Below, one piece after another: positions 10,434 to 20,447 of a stretch of 64,000 nt of DNA. The stretch is taken from assembly GCF_030373245.1 (NCBI RefSeq), contig NZ_JAUCZF010000003.1:124001-188000 (forward strand), given 5' to 3'. The notes beneath the pieces were generated by a model, which searched no databases, was not told the DNA's origin, and was given only the letters and a program-made list of their open reading frames with translations. The position numbers and the translations under genes were made by a program. How positions within the stretch are numbered: the stretch's first letter is position 1; every line of letters starts with the position of its first letter. This DNA is from Hydrogenophaga sp. (GTDB lineage: Bacteria; Pseudomonadota; Gammaproteobacteria; Burkholderiales; Burkholderiaceae_C).

Positions 10434-11174
10434 TCAGCGCAGCTGGATGCTGCCCGAGACGGTGACGTTGACCATGCTCTTGCCTGCCTCGACTGGCACT
10501 GGCGCGTCGCTCATGGCCGCCTTGGCCTCCATCGCCATCACCCGAGGTCGCGCCGCGATATCCCCACCCGAGTCGGCCGAGCTGATCCCGATCTCGCGCA
10601 AGGTGTAACCGCTGAATCCAAAGCCTTTGGCCACTTCGGCAGCGCGTGCCTTGAAGCGCTCAATGGCCTGGGCCTGCACCTCGGACTCCAGCTGCTGACG
10701 CGCCTCTCGCGAGAGGCTGAACGACACGCCGCCCATGGTGAGCGACGTGATCTTCCCCGCGGTGCTGCTGATGCGGGCGAAATCTCGACCTTCCAGCACC
10801 AGCTCGGTCGAACCTTGCCAGCCGTTGATCTTGCCGTTGCTCCCGTAGCGGGGGTACAGGCTGAACTGCCCGGTGCGCACCTCCAGCAAACCCGGCTTGG
10901 CCTGCGCGCGCGCCACGACAAGCGCGGATTCGATCGCCACTTTGAGCTGGTTTTGCACCGTACTGGCGTCTGTGCCCGATTCAGTCGTGGTCAGGCGCAT
11001 AGTCAGCCAGTCCTGCGTGACTTCCTTGAAGCCACTGGCATCGATCTGCACCACGTTGGCGAGAGCGGGCGTCGCCATGGCCTGGGCGTTTGTCAGGCCG
11101 TGCCACGCGAAACCCACCGTGCAGATCGCCAGCAGCGCGATCTGCTGCCGGGCTCGTCCAGCCGCGGCGCTCAT
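10434..11174 (-). CDS. SIMPL domain (DUF541) periplasmic protein
   Basis: Signal peptide, 246 aa, SIMPL pattern (LTMRLTTTESGTDASTVQNQL..VMAMEAKAA..VPVEAGKSMVNVTVSGSIQL). Confidence 0.8.
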   Translation of the reverse strand: MSAAAGRARQQIALLAICTVGFAWHGLTNAQAMATPALANVVQIDASGFKEVTQDWLTMRLTTTESGTDASTVQNQLKVAIESALVVARAQAKPGLLEVRTGQFSLYPRYGSNGKINGWQGSTELVLEGRDFARISSTAGKITSLTMGGVSFSLSREARQQLESEVQAQAIERFKARAAEVAKGFGFSGYTLREIGISSADSGGDIAARPRVMAMEAKAAMSDAPVPVEAGKSMVNVTVSGSIQLR

Positions 11175-11473
11175 GGCTTGTCTTTGGGTTGACCAGCGTC
11201 TGCGTGGCTGCGCAGCTGCTCCCGCAATCGGTACCGCTCTTCAGACGAGAGACGAAATGGCTTTCCGTTCAGGTCTTGCTGCTGCTCGTCATAGGGGTGG
11301 CGCAGCGTATCGCGCAGCCGGGCGGGAGCCGGAGGTTCTCCCTCCTGCACGGAAACCGGCATGACCACCAGCGGGGCCGACGCGCCATTGGTCAGCACGC
11401 GAACGCCACCGGGCTCCGCCATCGCAGAACCCAGACAAACCGCGACAAAAAAACCTACCCAGTACGTTTTCAT
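11171..11473 (-). CDS. Hypothetical exported protein, about 100 aa
   Basis: Signal-peptide start MKTYWVGFFVAVCLGSAMA; overlaps start of SIMPL gene by 4 bp. Confidence 0.6.
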   Translation of the reverse strand: MKTYWVGFFVAVCLGSAMAEPGGVRVLTNGASAPLVVMPVSVQEGEPPAPARLRDTLRHPYDEQQQDLNGKPFRLSSEERYRLREQLRSHADAGQPKDKP

Positions 11474-11642
11474 TGGCTTTGATTGATGCACCATGCCGAC
11501 ATTGTGCGAGCGCGATGGTGATTGGCCATGGCGGGCCGGGCGCAACATCTGTAACACCTTGTCAAAAACCCGAAAAACGTGGTGTGACAAGCACTTGGCA
11601 CTGCCACAATGGCCCTTGTTACATTTACAAGAAGTTGCTGCC

Positions 11643-12374
11643 ATGCCACAAACCAACGCGCGCCCCAACAAAGTCCTGGTCGTCGATGACGATGTCCGCA
11701 TCCGGGATCTGTTGCGGCGCTACCTGATGCAGGAAGGCTTCGAAGTCATGCTGGCCGAAGACGGCAAGGCCCTGAACCGAGTCTTGCAGCGCGACTCCGT
11801 CGACCTGATCGTGCTCGATCTGATGATGCCCGGCGAAGACGGTCTGTCAATTTGCCGCCGTCTGCGCGCCAACGGCGACCGCACCCCCATCATCATGTTG
11901 ACAGCCAAGAGCGAGGATGTGGACCGAATTGTCGGGCTGGAGGTCGGGGCCGATGATTACCTGGGCAAGCCGTTCAATCCGCGCGAGCTGCTGGCGCGCA
12001 TTCACGCGGTGCTGCGCCGCCGACCGCCCACTGAGGTGCCCGGTGCGCCGTCGCAGGATCAGGAGGTGGTCAAGTTCGGCCCGTTTGAGTTCGATCTGAG
12101 CCTGCGGACCCTGCGCAAAGAGGGCGCTGATCTGCCGCTGACCACCGGCGAATTCGCCATGCTCAAGGCCCTGGTGCGCCACCCACGCCAGCCGCTTTCG
12201 CGCGAGAAGCTGGCCCAGCTGGCACGTGGTCGCGAATTTGAACCGTTTGACCGCAGTCTCGATGTGCAGGTCTCGCGCCTGCGCAAGCTGATTGAGGAAG
12301 ACGCGGCGTCGCCTCGCTACCTGCAGACTGTCTGGGGAGTCGGCTATGTGTTTGTGCCCGATGGAAGCAGCTGA
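11643..12374 (+). CDS. ompR: OmpR family response regulator
   Basis: Receiver VLVVDDDVRIRDLLRRYL/VLDLMMPGEDG/MLTAKSEDVDRIVGLEVGADDYLGKPFNPREL and winged-helix domain. Confidence 0.9.
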   Translation: MPQTNARPNKVLVVDDDVRIRDLLRRYLMQEGFEVMLAEDGKALNRVLQRDSVDLIVLDLMMPGEDGLSICRRLRANGDRTPIIMLTAKSEDVDRIVGLEVGADDYLGKPFNPRELLARIHAVLRRRPPTEVPGAPSQDQEVVKFGPFEFDLSLRTLRKEGADLPLTTGEFAMLKALVRHPRQPLSREKLAQLARGREFEPFDRSLDVQVSRLRKLIEEDAASPRYLQTVWGVGYVFVPDGSS

Positions 12375-13894
12375 TGTCCAGCCTGGAGTCGCGCGTCCCG
12401 TTTGAGACCCAGCCAGCCGATCTGGAAACGGCGCCTGCGCCACTGGAGATGCGGCCAGGGCGTGGGGTGAGCCTGTTTTGGCGCACATTTTTTTTCCTCT
12501 CGGTGCTGTTGGTCGGCTGCATCATCGCCTGGCTGCAGACGTTCCGGGCGCTGGAATACGAGCCGCGCGCCTTGCAGAGTGCGCAGCAGCTGGCCTCACT
12601 GGTCAACCTCAGCCGGGCCGCGCTGGTTCACTCGGACTCGATCGCGCGCGTCTCACTCATCAAGACCCTGGCCGACGAAGAGGGTTTGCGCATCGCCCCG
12701 CGCGAGCCCGCCGACACCTTCCGGCTTTACAACCTTGACTCCCTCAGCCGCAATGTGAGTGAGCGATTGAACGCACGGCTCGGTCCCGACACGGTGGTAG
12801 CCCGAGAGGTCAATGGCACGGCGGGCCTGTGGATCGGCTTCTCCATCGATGGCGACCCCTACTGGCTGCTCACCGACCCTTCGCGCATCGGGCCGGTCGC
12901 GGGCACCACCTGGCTGATCTGGCTCGGCACCGCGGCCCTGCTCTCGCTCACCGGCGCTGCCGTGATCGCGCGGCTGATCAACCACCCGCTCAAGAAACTG
13001 TCGTTTGCGGCGAGTCGGGTGCGCGAAGGCGATTTTGATTCCAGCCAGCTCAACGAAGCGGTGGCCACCAGCGAGATACGCGAGGTGAACATCGGCTTCA
13101 ACCGCATGGCGCAGCGCCTGTCCAAGATCGAGCAGGACCGCGCCCTGATGCTGGCCGGCATCTCGCACGACCTTCGCACACCGCTCTCGCGGCTGCGGCT
13201 GGAAACCGAGATGAGCGTGAGCGACGAGCAGGCACGCGAACACATGGCAGCCGACATCGAACAGGTCAATGCCATCATCGACAAGTTCCTCGACTACGCC
13301 CGACCCGACAACATTCAGCTCGATCGCATCAACCTCAACCAGATCATCGACTCTGCCACCTTCGCGCTCGGCTCGGACCCATCGGTGCAGATCACGGCCA
13401 GCATCCCGCCCGACACCATGGTCATGGGCGATGCGGTGGAACTGCAGCGGGTCTTCTCCAACCTGCTGGAGAACGCTCAGCGCTACGGCCGGGACGCGGT
13501 GACGGGCACCGTCAAGATCGACATTGCGGCACGAGAGAAAGACGACTCGGTACTGATCAAATTGCGAGACCACGGCCAGGGGGTGAGCCCCGGCATGTTG
13601 CCCCAGTTGACGCAGCCCTTTTTCCGAGGGGATGAATCGCGCAGCTCGGCCACGGGCACTGGGCTGGGCCTGGCCATTGTCGAGCGCGCCGTCACGCGCA
13701 TGGGAGGGCGGTTTGCCATGGCCAACAGCAGCACCGGTGGGCTGTCGGCCCACATCAAGCTCAACAAGGCGCCGGCCGCGGGCAAGGCATCGGCCGCCAA
13801 AGCGCAGGCTCAAACCAAGTCGGCTGCGTCCGTCGCGCCCGCAGACGCGCTTGCCAGCAGCACCACGGCGCGCGCCTCGATAGAAAGCTCCTGA
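12374..13894 (+). CDS. envZ: EnvZ-like sensor histidine kinase
   Basis: TM regions, HAMP, H-box [22 protein letters not shown] boxes; 1-nt stop/start overlap with ompR. Confidence 0.88.
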   Translation: MSSLESRVPFETQPADLETAPAPLEMRPGRGVSLFWRTFFFLSVLLVGCIIAWLQTFRALEYEPRALQSAQQLASLVNLSRAALVHSDSIARVSLIKTLADEEGLRIAPREPADTFRLYNLDSLSRNVSERLNARLGPDTVVAREVNGTAGLWIGFSIDGDPYWLLTDPSRIGPVAGTTWLIWLGTAALLSLTGAAVIARLINHPLKKLSFAASRVREGDFDSSQLNEAVATSEIREVNIGFNRMAQRLSKIEQDRALMLAGISHDLRTPLSRLRLETEMSVSDEQAREHMAADIEQVNAIIDKFLDYARPDNIQLDRINLNQIIDSATFALGSDPSVQITASIPPDTMVMGDAVELQRVFSNLLENAQRYGRDAVTGTVKIDIAAREKDDSVLIKLRDHGQGVSPGMLPQLTQPFFRGDESRSSATGTGLGLAIVERAVTRMGGRFAMANSSTGGLSAHIKLNKAPAAGKASAAKAQAQTKSAASVAPADALASSTTARASIESS

Positions 13895-14337
13895 CCCACG
13901 GGGCCGAGCCGTTCGGCCGTCTTAGCTTTCACGTTCACCTGTGCAGGATCCACACCCAGCGACTGCGCCACACGAGCCACCATGGCCCCGATGTGGGGTG
14001 CGAGTTTGGGGGCCTGGGCGATCACCGTGCTGTCGATGTTCACGATTTCAAAGCCGGCGCCACGCACGCGCTGGACCGCTTCGGCCAGCAAGGCGCTGGA
14101 GTCGGCGCCACGAAACCGGGCATCGGTGTCGGGGAAATGACGCCCGATGTCACCCAGCCCGGCTGCACCCAGCAAAGCATCGGTGATTGCATGCAACAGC
14201 ACATCGGCATCGGAGTGACCGAGCAGCCCCAGCCGATGTGGAATGGTCACCCCGCCAATGATGAGCGCTCTGCCAGGCACCAGTGCATGCACATCCCACC
14301 CTTCACCTATGCGCAGGGCAAACAAAGGGGAAGTCAT
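13810..14337 (-). CDS. ispF: 2-C-methyl-D-erythritol 2,4-cyclodiphosphate synthase
   Basis: [67 protein letters not shown]; start ATG 14337. Confidence 0.95.
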   Translation of the reverse strand: MTSPLFALRIGEGWDVHALVPGRALIIGGVTIPHRLGLLGHSDADVLLHAITDALLGAAGLGDIGRHFPDTDARFRGADSSALLAEAVQRVRGAGFEIVNIDSTVIAQAPKLAPHIGAMVARVAQSLGVDPAQVNVKAKTAERLGPVGQELSIEARAVVLLASASAGATDAADLV

Positions 14338-15035
14338 GCGCGGCTCCTGAGGATGATTTCGGCCAGGCCAAAGTCTTCCGGGTAGGTGACCTTGAAGTTC
14401 TGTGCGCTGCCGGGCACCAGGCGCGGCGAGTGGCCAGCCAGCTCCATGGCGCTGGACTCGTCGGTCACGCCAGCAAACTGGCTGCCGGCCTGAGCTTGCA
14501 GCGCAGCCAACAGAGCGCCCAGACGAAACATCTGAGGCGTCTGCGCAAGCCACTTGTCTTCCCGGTCCAGCGTTGCCGCCACCCGACCTGCAACCTCGAC
14601 CTTGAGCGTATCGGGCAGCTTGAGCGCCAGCAGTCCCCCGATGGGGTCGTGCTCCCCGGCGTCGATCAGCATCTCGATCTGCTGCGGTGTGATCAGGCAA
14701 CGCGCCGCATCGTGCACCAGCACCCAGTCCATGTCGGCTGCGCCGCCTTCACGCAATGCTTTCAAGCCGTTGTACACCGTCTCCGCCCGGCTGCTGCCAC
14801 CGCACCGGGCGAGGTGCACGCCCGGAAGATCCAGAGTGAGGAATCGATCTGCCGGCGCCACCACGATCCAGACCTGCCGCACCCGCGACACCGCCTGGAA
14901 CGCCGCAAGCGTGTGCAGCACCATAGGCGTGCCTGCAAGCAGCTGGTACTGCTTCGGGGTAGCGCTTCCCGAGCGCGCGCCCTGCCCCGCACAAGGCATG
15001 AGCACATAAAAGCAGGGGGCGTCGGGTGGGGTCAA
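14334..15035 (-). CDS. ispD: 2-C-methyl-D-erythritol 4-phosphate cytidylyltransferase (start uncertain; TTG 15035 suggested)
   Basis: [70 protein letters not shown]. Confidence 0.9.
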   Translation of the reverse strand: MTPPDAPCFYVLMPCAGQGARSGSATPKQYQLLAGTPMVLHTLAAFQAVSRVRQVWIVVAPADRFLTLDLPGVHLARCGGSSRAETVYNGLKALREGGAADMDWVLVHDAARCLITPQQIEMLIDAGEHDPIGGLLALKLPDTLKVEVAGRVAATLDREDKWLAQTPQMFRLGALLAALQAQAGSQFAGVTDESSAMELAGHSPRLVPGSAQNFKVTYPEDFGLAEIILRSRA

Positions 15036-15154
15036 CTGAGCTTGGGTCGGGTTCGGTGAGAACCTGCATTCTAAAATCAACGCATTCACCCCCCGGCGCA
15101 CCAGCCGGGGGGTGTTCGTCATGGCCTCCTGCGTCATGCGCTCACCGCGACACC

Positions 15155-18100
15155 ATGGACCTCCCGAAACTCTCCCCCGGCAAACGTTTCACCCTGCCCC
15201 GCCCCGCTGGCGCGGCCGATGCCCTGTTGCTCGCCCAGCTTGCGCAGCGCGACAAGGCCCAAGGCCGATTGACCGCCATCGTCACCGCCGACGCCAACGA
15301 CGCGCAGCGCCTGATCGACGAAATCGCCTTCTTCGCGCCCGACATCCGCTGCGCCCTCTTTCCCGACTGGGAAACCCTGCCCTACGACAGCTTCTCACCC
15401 CACCAGGACCTGATCTCCGAGCGCCTGGCCACGCTCTGGCGCATTCATACGCGAGGCCAGGCGCAACATGCCGCAGGCAGTGCCGACGTGGTGCTGGTGC
15501 CAGCCACCACCGCTTTGTACCGACTCGCGCCGCCGGCCTTCCTGGCTGGCTACACCTTTCACTTCAAGGTCAAGCAACAGCTCGACGAAGCCCAGCTCAA
15601 GGCCCAGCTCACGCTCGCGGGCTACCAGCATGTGACGCAGGTGGTGAGCCCCGGCGAGTACGCGGTACGCGGCGGCCTGATCGACCTTTTCCCCATGGGT
15701 TCGCTGGTGCCCTACCGCGTGGATCTGTTTGACGACGAAATCGACACCATCCGCACATTCGATCCCGACACCCAGCGCAGCCTCTACCCGGTGCCTGAGG
15801 TGCGGCTGCTGCCCGGCCGCGAGTTTCCGATGGACGATGCGGCGCGGGCCAGATTCCGCAGCCGCTGGCGCGAGCTGCTGGAAGGCGACCCGACCAAAAG
15901 CCGCATCTACAAGGACATCGGCAACGGCGTAGCCACCGCGGGCATCGAGTACTACCTGCCGCTGTTCTTCGAAGAAACCGCCACCGTATTCGACTACCTG
16001 GGCGACGCGACCACCATCGTGCTGCATGGCGATCTGGAGCCCGCTTTCCAGCGTTTCTGGCAAGACACCCAAGACCGCTACCGCCTGGTACGCACCGACC
16101 CGGACCGCCCGGCCTTGCCACCCGATTCGCTGTTTCTCAAGCCCGAACAGTTCTACACCGAGGCCAACTCATACGCACAGCTCGCGATCAGGAGCCATGT
16201 CCCCACGCTCCACGAGGGGGCATCCACCAACCTGGTGCGGCCCAGCGCTGGTTCAGCGCTGGAAGACGTAGCCGACAACGCCTTTGCGCAAAAGCTGGGC
16301 GACCTCTCGGTGGTGCGCGGCGCCGAAGACCCGCTGGCACGCCTGCAGGCCCACATCCGCAACACGCCGCACCGCGTGCTGGTGCTGGCGGAGAGCGATG
16401 GCCGACGCGAAAGCCTGCTCGATTTTCTGCGCGCCAGCGGCCTGCACCCGCCAGCGTTCGACACACTGGCCGAGTTCCAGGCCAGCGACGAGCGCGTGGG
16501 CATCGCCACCGCTGCGCTCACAGTGGGCTTTTCCTCGATTGAAGACGGCATCGACTTCGTCACCGAAACCGAGCTGTTTGCCGCTGGCCCCACCACGCGC
16601 AAACGCCGCAAGCAGGAACAGGTCAGCGATGTTGACGCGCTCATCAAAGACCTCTCGGAGCTCAACCTGGGTGACCCGGTGGTGCACAACGCCCACGGCA
16701 TTGGTCGCTACCGGGGTCTGATCAACATGGACATGGGCGACAAGAACCCCGATGGCACGCCTGCCCTCATGGAGTTCCTGCACCTGGAATACGCCGACAA
16801 GGCGGTGCTTTACGTGCCGGTCAGTCAGCTGCAGCTGATCGGCCGCTACACCGGCGTGAGCGCCGACGAGGCGCCGTTGCACAAGCTGGGCAGCGGCCAG
16901 TGGGAGAAGGCCAAGCGCAAGGCCGCCGAGCAGGTGCGCGACGCGGCGGCAGAGCTGCTCAACATCTACGCCCGCCGCGCTGCGCGCCAGGGCCACGCAT
17001 TTCGCTACTCGGCGCAGGACTACGAAGTGTTCGCCAACGACTTTGGCTTTGAGGAGACCGCCGACCAGCGCGCCGCCATCCACGCCGTCATTCAAGACAT
17101 GATCAGCCCTCGCCCCATGGATCGGCTGGTCTGCGGCGACGTGGGTTTCGGCAAAACAGAAGTTGCCTTGCGCGCTGCCTTCGTGGCGGTCACCGGCGGG
17201 CGCCAGGTGGCCTTGCTCGCGCCCACCACGCTGCTGGCCGAGCAACATTTCCAGACGCTGGTTGATCGCTTCGGCAAATGGCCGATCAAGATCGCCGAGA
17301 TGAGCCGATTCCGCTCGCAGAAAGAGATCACGGCCGCGCTCAAAGGCGTGGCTGACGGCTCGGTCGACATTGTGGTCGGCACGCACAAATTGCTGAGCGA
17401 GAAGACGGCGTTCAAGGATCTTGGCCTGCTCATCATCGACGAAGAACACCGTTTCGGCGTGCGCCACAAAGAACAGATGAAACAGCTGCGCGCCGAGGTC
17501 GACGTGCTCACGCTCACCGCCACGCCCATCCCGCGCACGCTGGGCATGGCGCTGGAGGGACTGCGGGATCTGAGCGTGATCGCTACCGCGCCACAGCGCC
17601 GCCTGGCCATCAAGACCTTTGTGCGCAGCGAGAGCAACGGCGTGATCCGCGAGGCTGTGTTGCGCGAGCTCAAGCGCGGCGGCCAGGTCTACTTCCTGCA
17701 CAACGAGGTCGAGACCATTGAAAACCGCCGGCAGAAGCTGGAGGAAATCCTGCCCGAAGCGCGCATTGCCATTGCCCACGGCCAGATGCCCGAGCGCGAG
17801 CTGGAGCGCGTGATGCGAGATTTTGTGGCGCAGCGCTACAACCTGCTGCTGTGCTCCACCATCATCGAAACCGGGATCGATGTGCCCACGGCCAATACCA
17901 TCGTGATGGCGCGGGCCGATAAGTTTGGTCTGGCGCAGCTGCACCAGTTGCGCGGACGCGTGGGTCGCAGCCACCACCAGGCCTACGCCTATCTCATGGT
18001 TCCCGACATCGAGGGCCTGACCAAGCAGGCTGCGCAGCGACTCGACGCCATCCAGCAAATGGAAGAGCTGGGCTCGGGTTTTTACCTCGCCATGCACGAC

Positions 18101-18709
18101 CTGGAAATCCGCGGTGCTGGCGAGGTGCTGGGCGAGAACCAGAGCGGCAACATGCTGGAAGTAGGCTTCCAGCTCTACAACGAGATGCTGAGCGAAGCGG
18201 TGCGCTCCCTGAAGGCCGGACGCGAGCCGGATCTGCTCTCGCCGCTGTCGGTCACCACCGACATCAACCTGCACGCGCCAGCCCTACTGCCCACCGACTA
18301 CTGTGGTGACGTGCACCTGCGACTGTCCTTCTACAAAAAGCTCGCCACGGCCAAAACCACGGATCAGGTCGACGCACTCCTGGAAGAAATCGTCGACCGC
18401 TTCGGCAAGCTACCGGTGCAGGCCCAGACGCTGGTGGATGTGCACCGGCTGCGCGTGCTGAGCGCCCCGTTCGGCGTGATCAAGGTCGACGCCACGCCTG
18501 GCGTGACCCTCATCACCTTCAAGCCCAACCCGCCGATCGAACCGATGAAAATCATCCAGCTGATCCAGAAGAACAAACACATCAAACTGGCCGGCAATGA
18601 GAAGCTGCGCATCGAGCGCGAGCTGCCGGATGTGAAAGACAGGGTGCAGATGGTGCGCGACGTGCTGCGCTCGCTCGGCCAGCCCATCGCCATCCCCGAA
18701 CCCGCTTGA
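15155..18709 (+). CDS. mfd: Transcription-repair coupling factor
   Basis: UvrB-like N-terminus, CarD-like RID domain, helicase motifs (GDVGFGKTEVALRAAF, IIDEEHRFG, TATPIPRTL), TRCF C-terminus. Confidence 0.96.
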   Translation: MDLPKLSPGKRFTLPRPAGAADALLLAQLAQRDKAQGRLTAIVTADANDAQRLIDEIAFFAPDIRCALFPDWETLPYDSFSPHQDLISERLATLWRIHTRGQAQHAAGSADVVLVPATTALYRLAPPAFLAGYTFHFKVKQQLDEAQLKAQLTLAGYQHVTQVVSPGEYAVRGGLIDLFPMGSLVPYRVDLFDDEIDTIRTFDPDTQRSLYPVPEVRLLPGREFPMDDAARARFRSRWRELLEGDPTKSRIYKDIGNGVATAGIEYYLPLFFEETATVFDYLGDATTIVLHGDLEPAFQRFWQDTQDRYRLVRTDPDRPALPPDSLFLKPEQFYTEANSYAQLAIRSHVPTLHEGASTNLVRPSAGSALEDVADNAFAQKLGDLSVVRGAEDPLARLQAHIRNTPHRVLVLAESDGRRESLLDFLRASGLHPPAFDTLAEFQASDERVGIATAALTVGFSSIEDGIDFVTETELFAAGPTTRKRRKQEQVSDVDALIKDLSELNLGDPVVHNAHGIGRYRGLINMDMGDKNPDGTPALMEFLHLEYADKAVLYVPVSQLQLIGRYTGVSADEAPLHKLGSGQWEKAKRKAAEQVRDAAAELLNIYARRAARQGHAFRYSAQDYEVFANDFGFEETADQRAAIHAVIQDMISPRPMDRLVCGDVGFGKTEVALRAAFVAVTGGRQVALLAPTTLLAEQHFQTLVDRFGKWPIKIAEMSRFRSQKEITAALKGVADGSVDIVVGTHKLLSEKTAFKDLGLLIIDEEHRFGVRHKEQMKQLRAEVDVLTLTATPIPRTLGMALEGLRDLSVIATAPQRRLAIKTFVRSESNGVIREAVLRELKRGGQVYFLHNEVETIENRRQKLEEILPEARIAIAHGQMPERELERVMRDFVAQRYNLLLCSTIIETGIDVPTANTIVMARADKFGLAQLHQLRGRVGRSHHQAYAYLMVPDIEGLTKQAAQRLDAIQQMEELGSGFYLAMHDLEIRGAGEVLGENQSGNMLEVGFQLYNEMLSEAVRSLKAGREPDLLSPLSVTTDINLHAPALLPTDYCGDVHLRLSFYKKLATAKTTDQVDALLEEIVDRFGKLPVQAQTLVDVHRLRVLSAPFGVIKVDATPGVTLITFKPNPPIEPMKIIQLIQKNKHIKLAGNEKLRIERELPDVKDRVQMVRDVLRSLGQPIAIPEPA

Positions 18710-18716
18710 AACCAAG

Positions 18717-19442
18717 ATGACCACTGCCACCGAATTCGCTCCTGGCCTGACCGTGCAAGGCTTCAACCCGCCTCTGTTCTTGAAGGACTTCAAGCTCATC
18801 GCCTTCGACATGGATTCCACCCTGATCAACATCGAATGCGTGGACGAAATCGCCGACGCCGCCGGGCGCAAGCCTGAGGTCGCAGCGATCACCGAGGCGG
18901 CCATGCGAGGCGAGATCACGGATTACAAAGAGAGCTTGCGCCAGCGCGTGGCGCTGCTGCGCGGCGTGACGGTGGCGCACATGGAACAGGTGCTGGCCGA
19001 GCGCCTGCAGCTCAACCCGGGCGCCGAGGCGCTGGTGAAGGCCTGCAAGGCGGCTGGGCTCAAGGTGCTGCTGGTCTCGGGCGGTTTCACCTACTTCACC
19101 GATCGCGTGCGCGACCGCCTGGGCATCGACTTCACCCGATCCAACATCCTGGAAGTCGAAAGCGGCCCGAACTGCGGCCAGCTCACGGGCCGCATGGTGG
19201 ACCAGTCCTGGGGCGATATATGCGACGGTGCGGAAAAGCGCCGCACGCTGCTGGAGGTGGCCTCGCTGCTGGGCATCGCGCCGGCACAGTGCATCGCCAT
19301 GGGTGACGGCGCCAACGACCTGCCCATGATGGCCGCCGCGGGGTTGTCGGTGGCCTACCACGCGAAGCCCAAGGTGCGCGAGCAGGCGATGGTGGCGATC
19401 AACGAAGGCGGGCTGGACCGCCTGCTTGAAGTGCTGCGCTGA
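18717..19442 (+). CDS. serB: Phosphoserine phosphatase
   Basis: HAD motif FDMDSTLINIECVDEIAD, SGGFTYFTD, GDGANDLPMM. Confidence 0.93.
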   Translation: MTTATEFAPGLTVQGFNPPLFLKDFKLIAFDMDSTLINIECVDEIADAAGRKPEVAAITEAAMRGEITDYKESLRQRVALLRGVTVAHMEQVLAERLQLNPGAEALVKACKAAGLKVLLVSGGFTYFTDRVRDRLGIDFTRSNILEVESGPNCGQLTGRMVDQSWGDICDGAEKRRTLLEVASLLGIAPAQCIAMGDGANDLPMMAAAGLSVAYHAKPKVREQAMVAINEGGLDRLLEVLR

Positions 19443-19456
19443 CCCCGCTGGCCTGC

Positions 19457-20008
19457 ATGGCTGATACGCCCTCTTCCCCGATACCCAGCTGGCCGAAAAA
19501 GTTGCGGTCCCACCTGGGCACCGCCGGGCTGGTGCTGCTGGTGTTTTTCGGGGTGCAAGCCTGGCAGACGCGCAACGTGCCCACCGGCTCCCTGCCCGAT
19601 GCCCGCTTCACCCTGATCCAGACCGACGGCCAGCGCCGCACCACGACCCTGGCGGAGTGGCGTGCACAACACCCTGGCCAGGCGGTGGCCTTGCATGTGT
19701 GGGCCGAGTGGTGCCCGATTTGTCGCACCGAAGAAGGCACCGTCACGTCGCTCTCGAAAGACCACCCCGTGCTGAGCATTGCCATGCAGTCGGGCCAGCC
19801 CGATGCGGTGGCGCGAGTGCTGGCGCGTCGGCAGCTGCCCTGGGCCACCGCCGTCGATCCGCGTGGCGAGATCGCGAGCGCGCTGGGCTTTCGGGCAGTG
19901 CCCGCCTTCGTGGTGGTGGATGCCGACGGGCAGCTGCGCACACCCACCGTGGGCTACACCACCGAAGTCGGCATGCGCGTGAGGCTGTGGTGGGCACAGA
20001 CCTTCTGA
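19457..20008 (+). CDS. TlpA/ScsD-like membrane-anchored thioredoxin family protein
   Basis: N-terminal TM, WAEWCPICRTEEG CxxC motif, VPAFVVVD cis-Pro region. Confidence 0.8.
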   Translation: MADTPSSPIPSWPKKLRSHLGTAGLVLLVFFGVQAWQTRNVPTGSLPDARFTLIQTDGQRRTTTLAEWRAQHPGQAVALHVWAEWCPICRTEEGTVTSLSKDHPVLSIAMQSGQPDAVARVLARRQLPWATAVDPRGEIASALGFRAVPAFVVVDADGQLRTPTVGYTTEVGMRVRLWWAQTF

Positions 20009-20416
20009 TCAGCCGCCAGCGCGCTTCACCTGGTGCCCCTGCGCCTGCAGCGCTGCCATCACCCGGTCCACGTGATCACCCTGGATTTCGATCACCCCGT
20101 CTTTCACCGTTCCGCCGCTGCCGCACAGCGCCTTGAGCGATTTGCCCAGGGCCAGCAGACCGGCTGCATCCAGCGCCACTCCCCTGACCACGGTCACCGC
20201 CTTGCCACCGCGCCCCTGCGTTTCCCGCGATACCCGTACCCGGCCATCGCCCACGGGCGCTGCGCGAGCCTGCGATTTGCATTGGCATGAGGCCTGCGGC
20301 TGGCGGCAGAGCGGACACATGCGGCCGGCCTCCGTGGAGTAGACCAGCCCGCCCATTTTTCGGTCCGAGTTCGCTCGTTGATTCATGGCCAGCATGGTAG
20401 CGCGGCCCATCCGCAC
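20009..20416 (-). CDS. Sui1/YciH-like translation initiation factor homolog
   Basis: GRGGKAVTVVRGV..LKALCGSGGTVKDGVIEIQGDH SUI1 domain with CPLCRQ..C zinc-like N-terminus; real start probably downstream (MGGLVYSTE). Confidence 0.85.
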   Translation of the reverse strand: MRMGRATMLAMNQRANSDRKMGGLVYSTEAGRMCPLCRQPQASCQCKSQARAAPVGDGRVRVSRETQGRGGKAVTVVRGVALDAAGLLALGKSLKALCGSGGTVKDGVIEIQGDHVDRVMAALQAQGHQVKRAGG

Positions 20417-20447
20417 AGGGCCGTTAAACTGGCTGCCTCACACCACC

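Noticed and set aside
16253-18274. 673-aa minus-strand ORF inside mfd
   Set aside because: Antisense shadow of mfd with atypical composition
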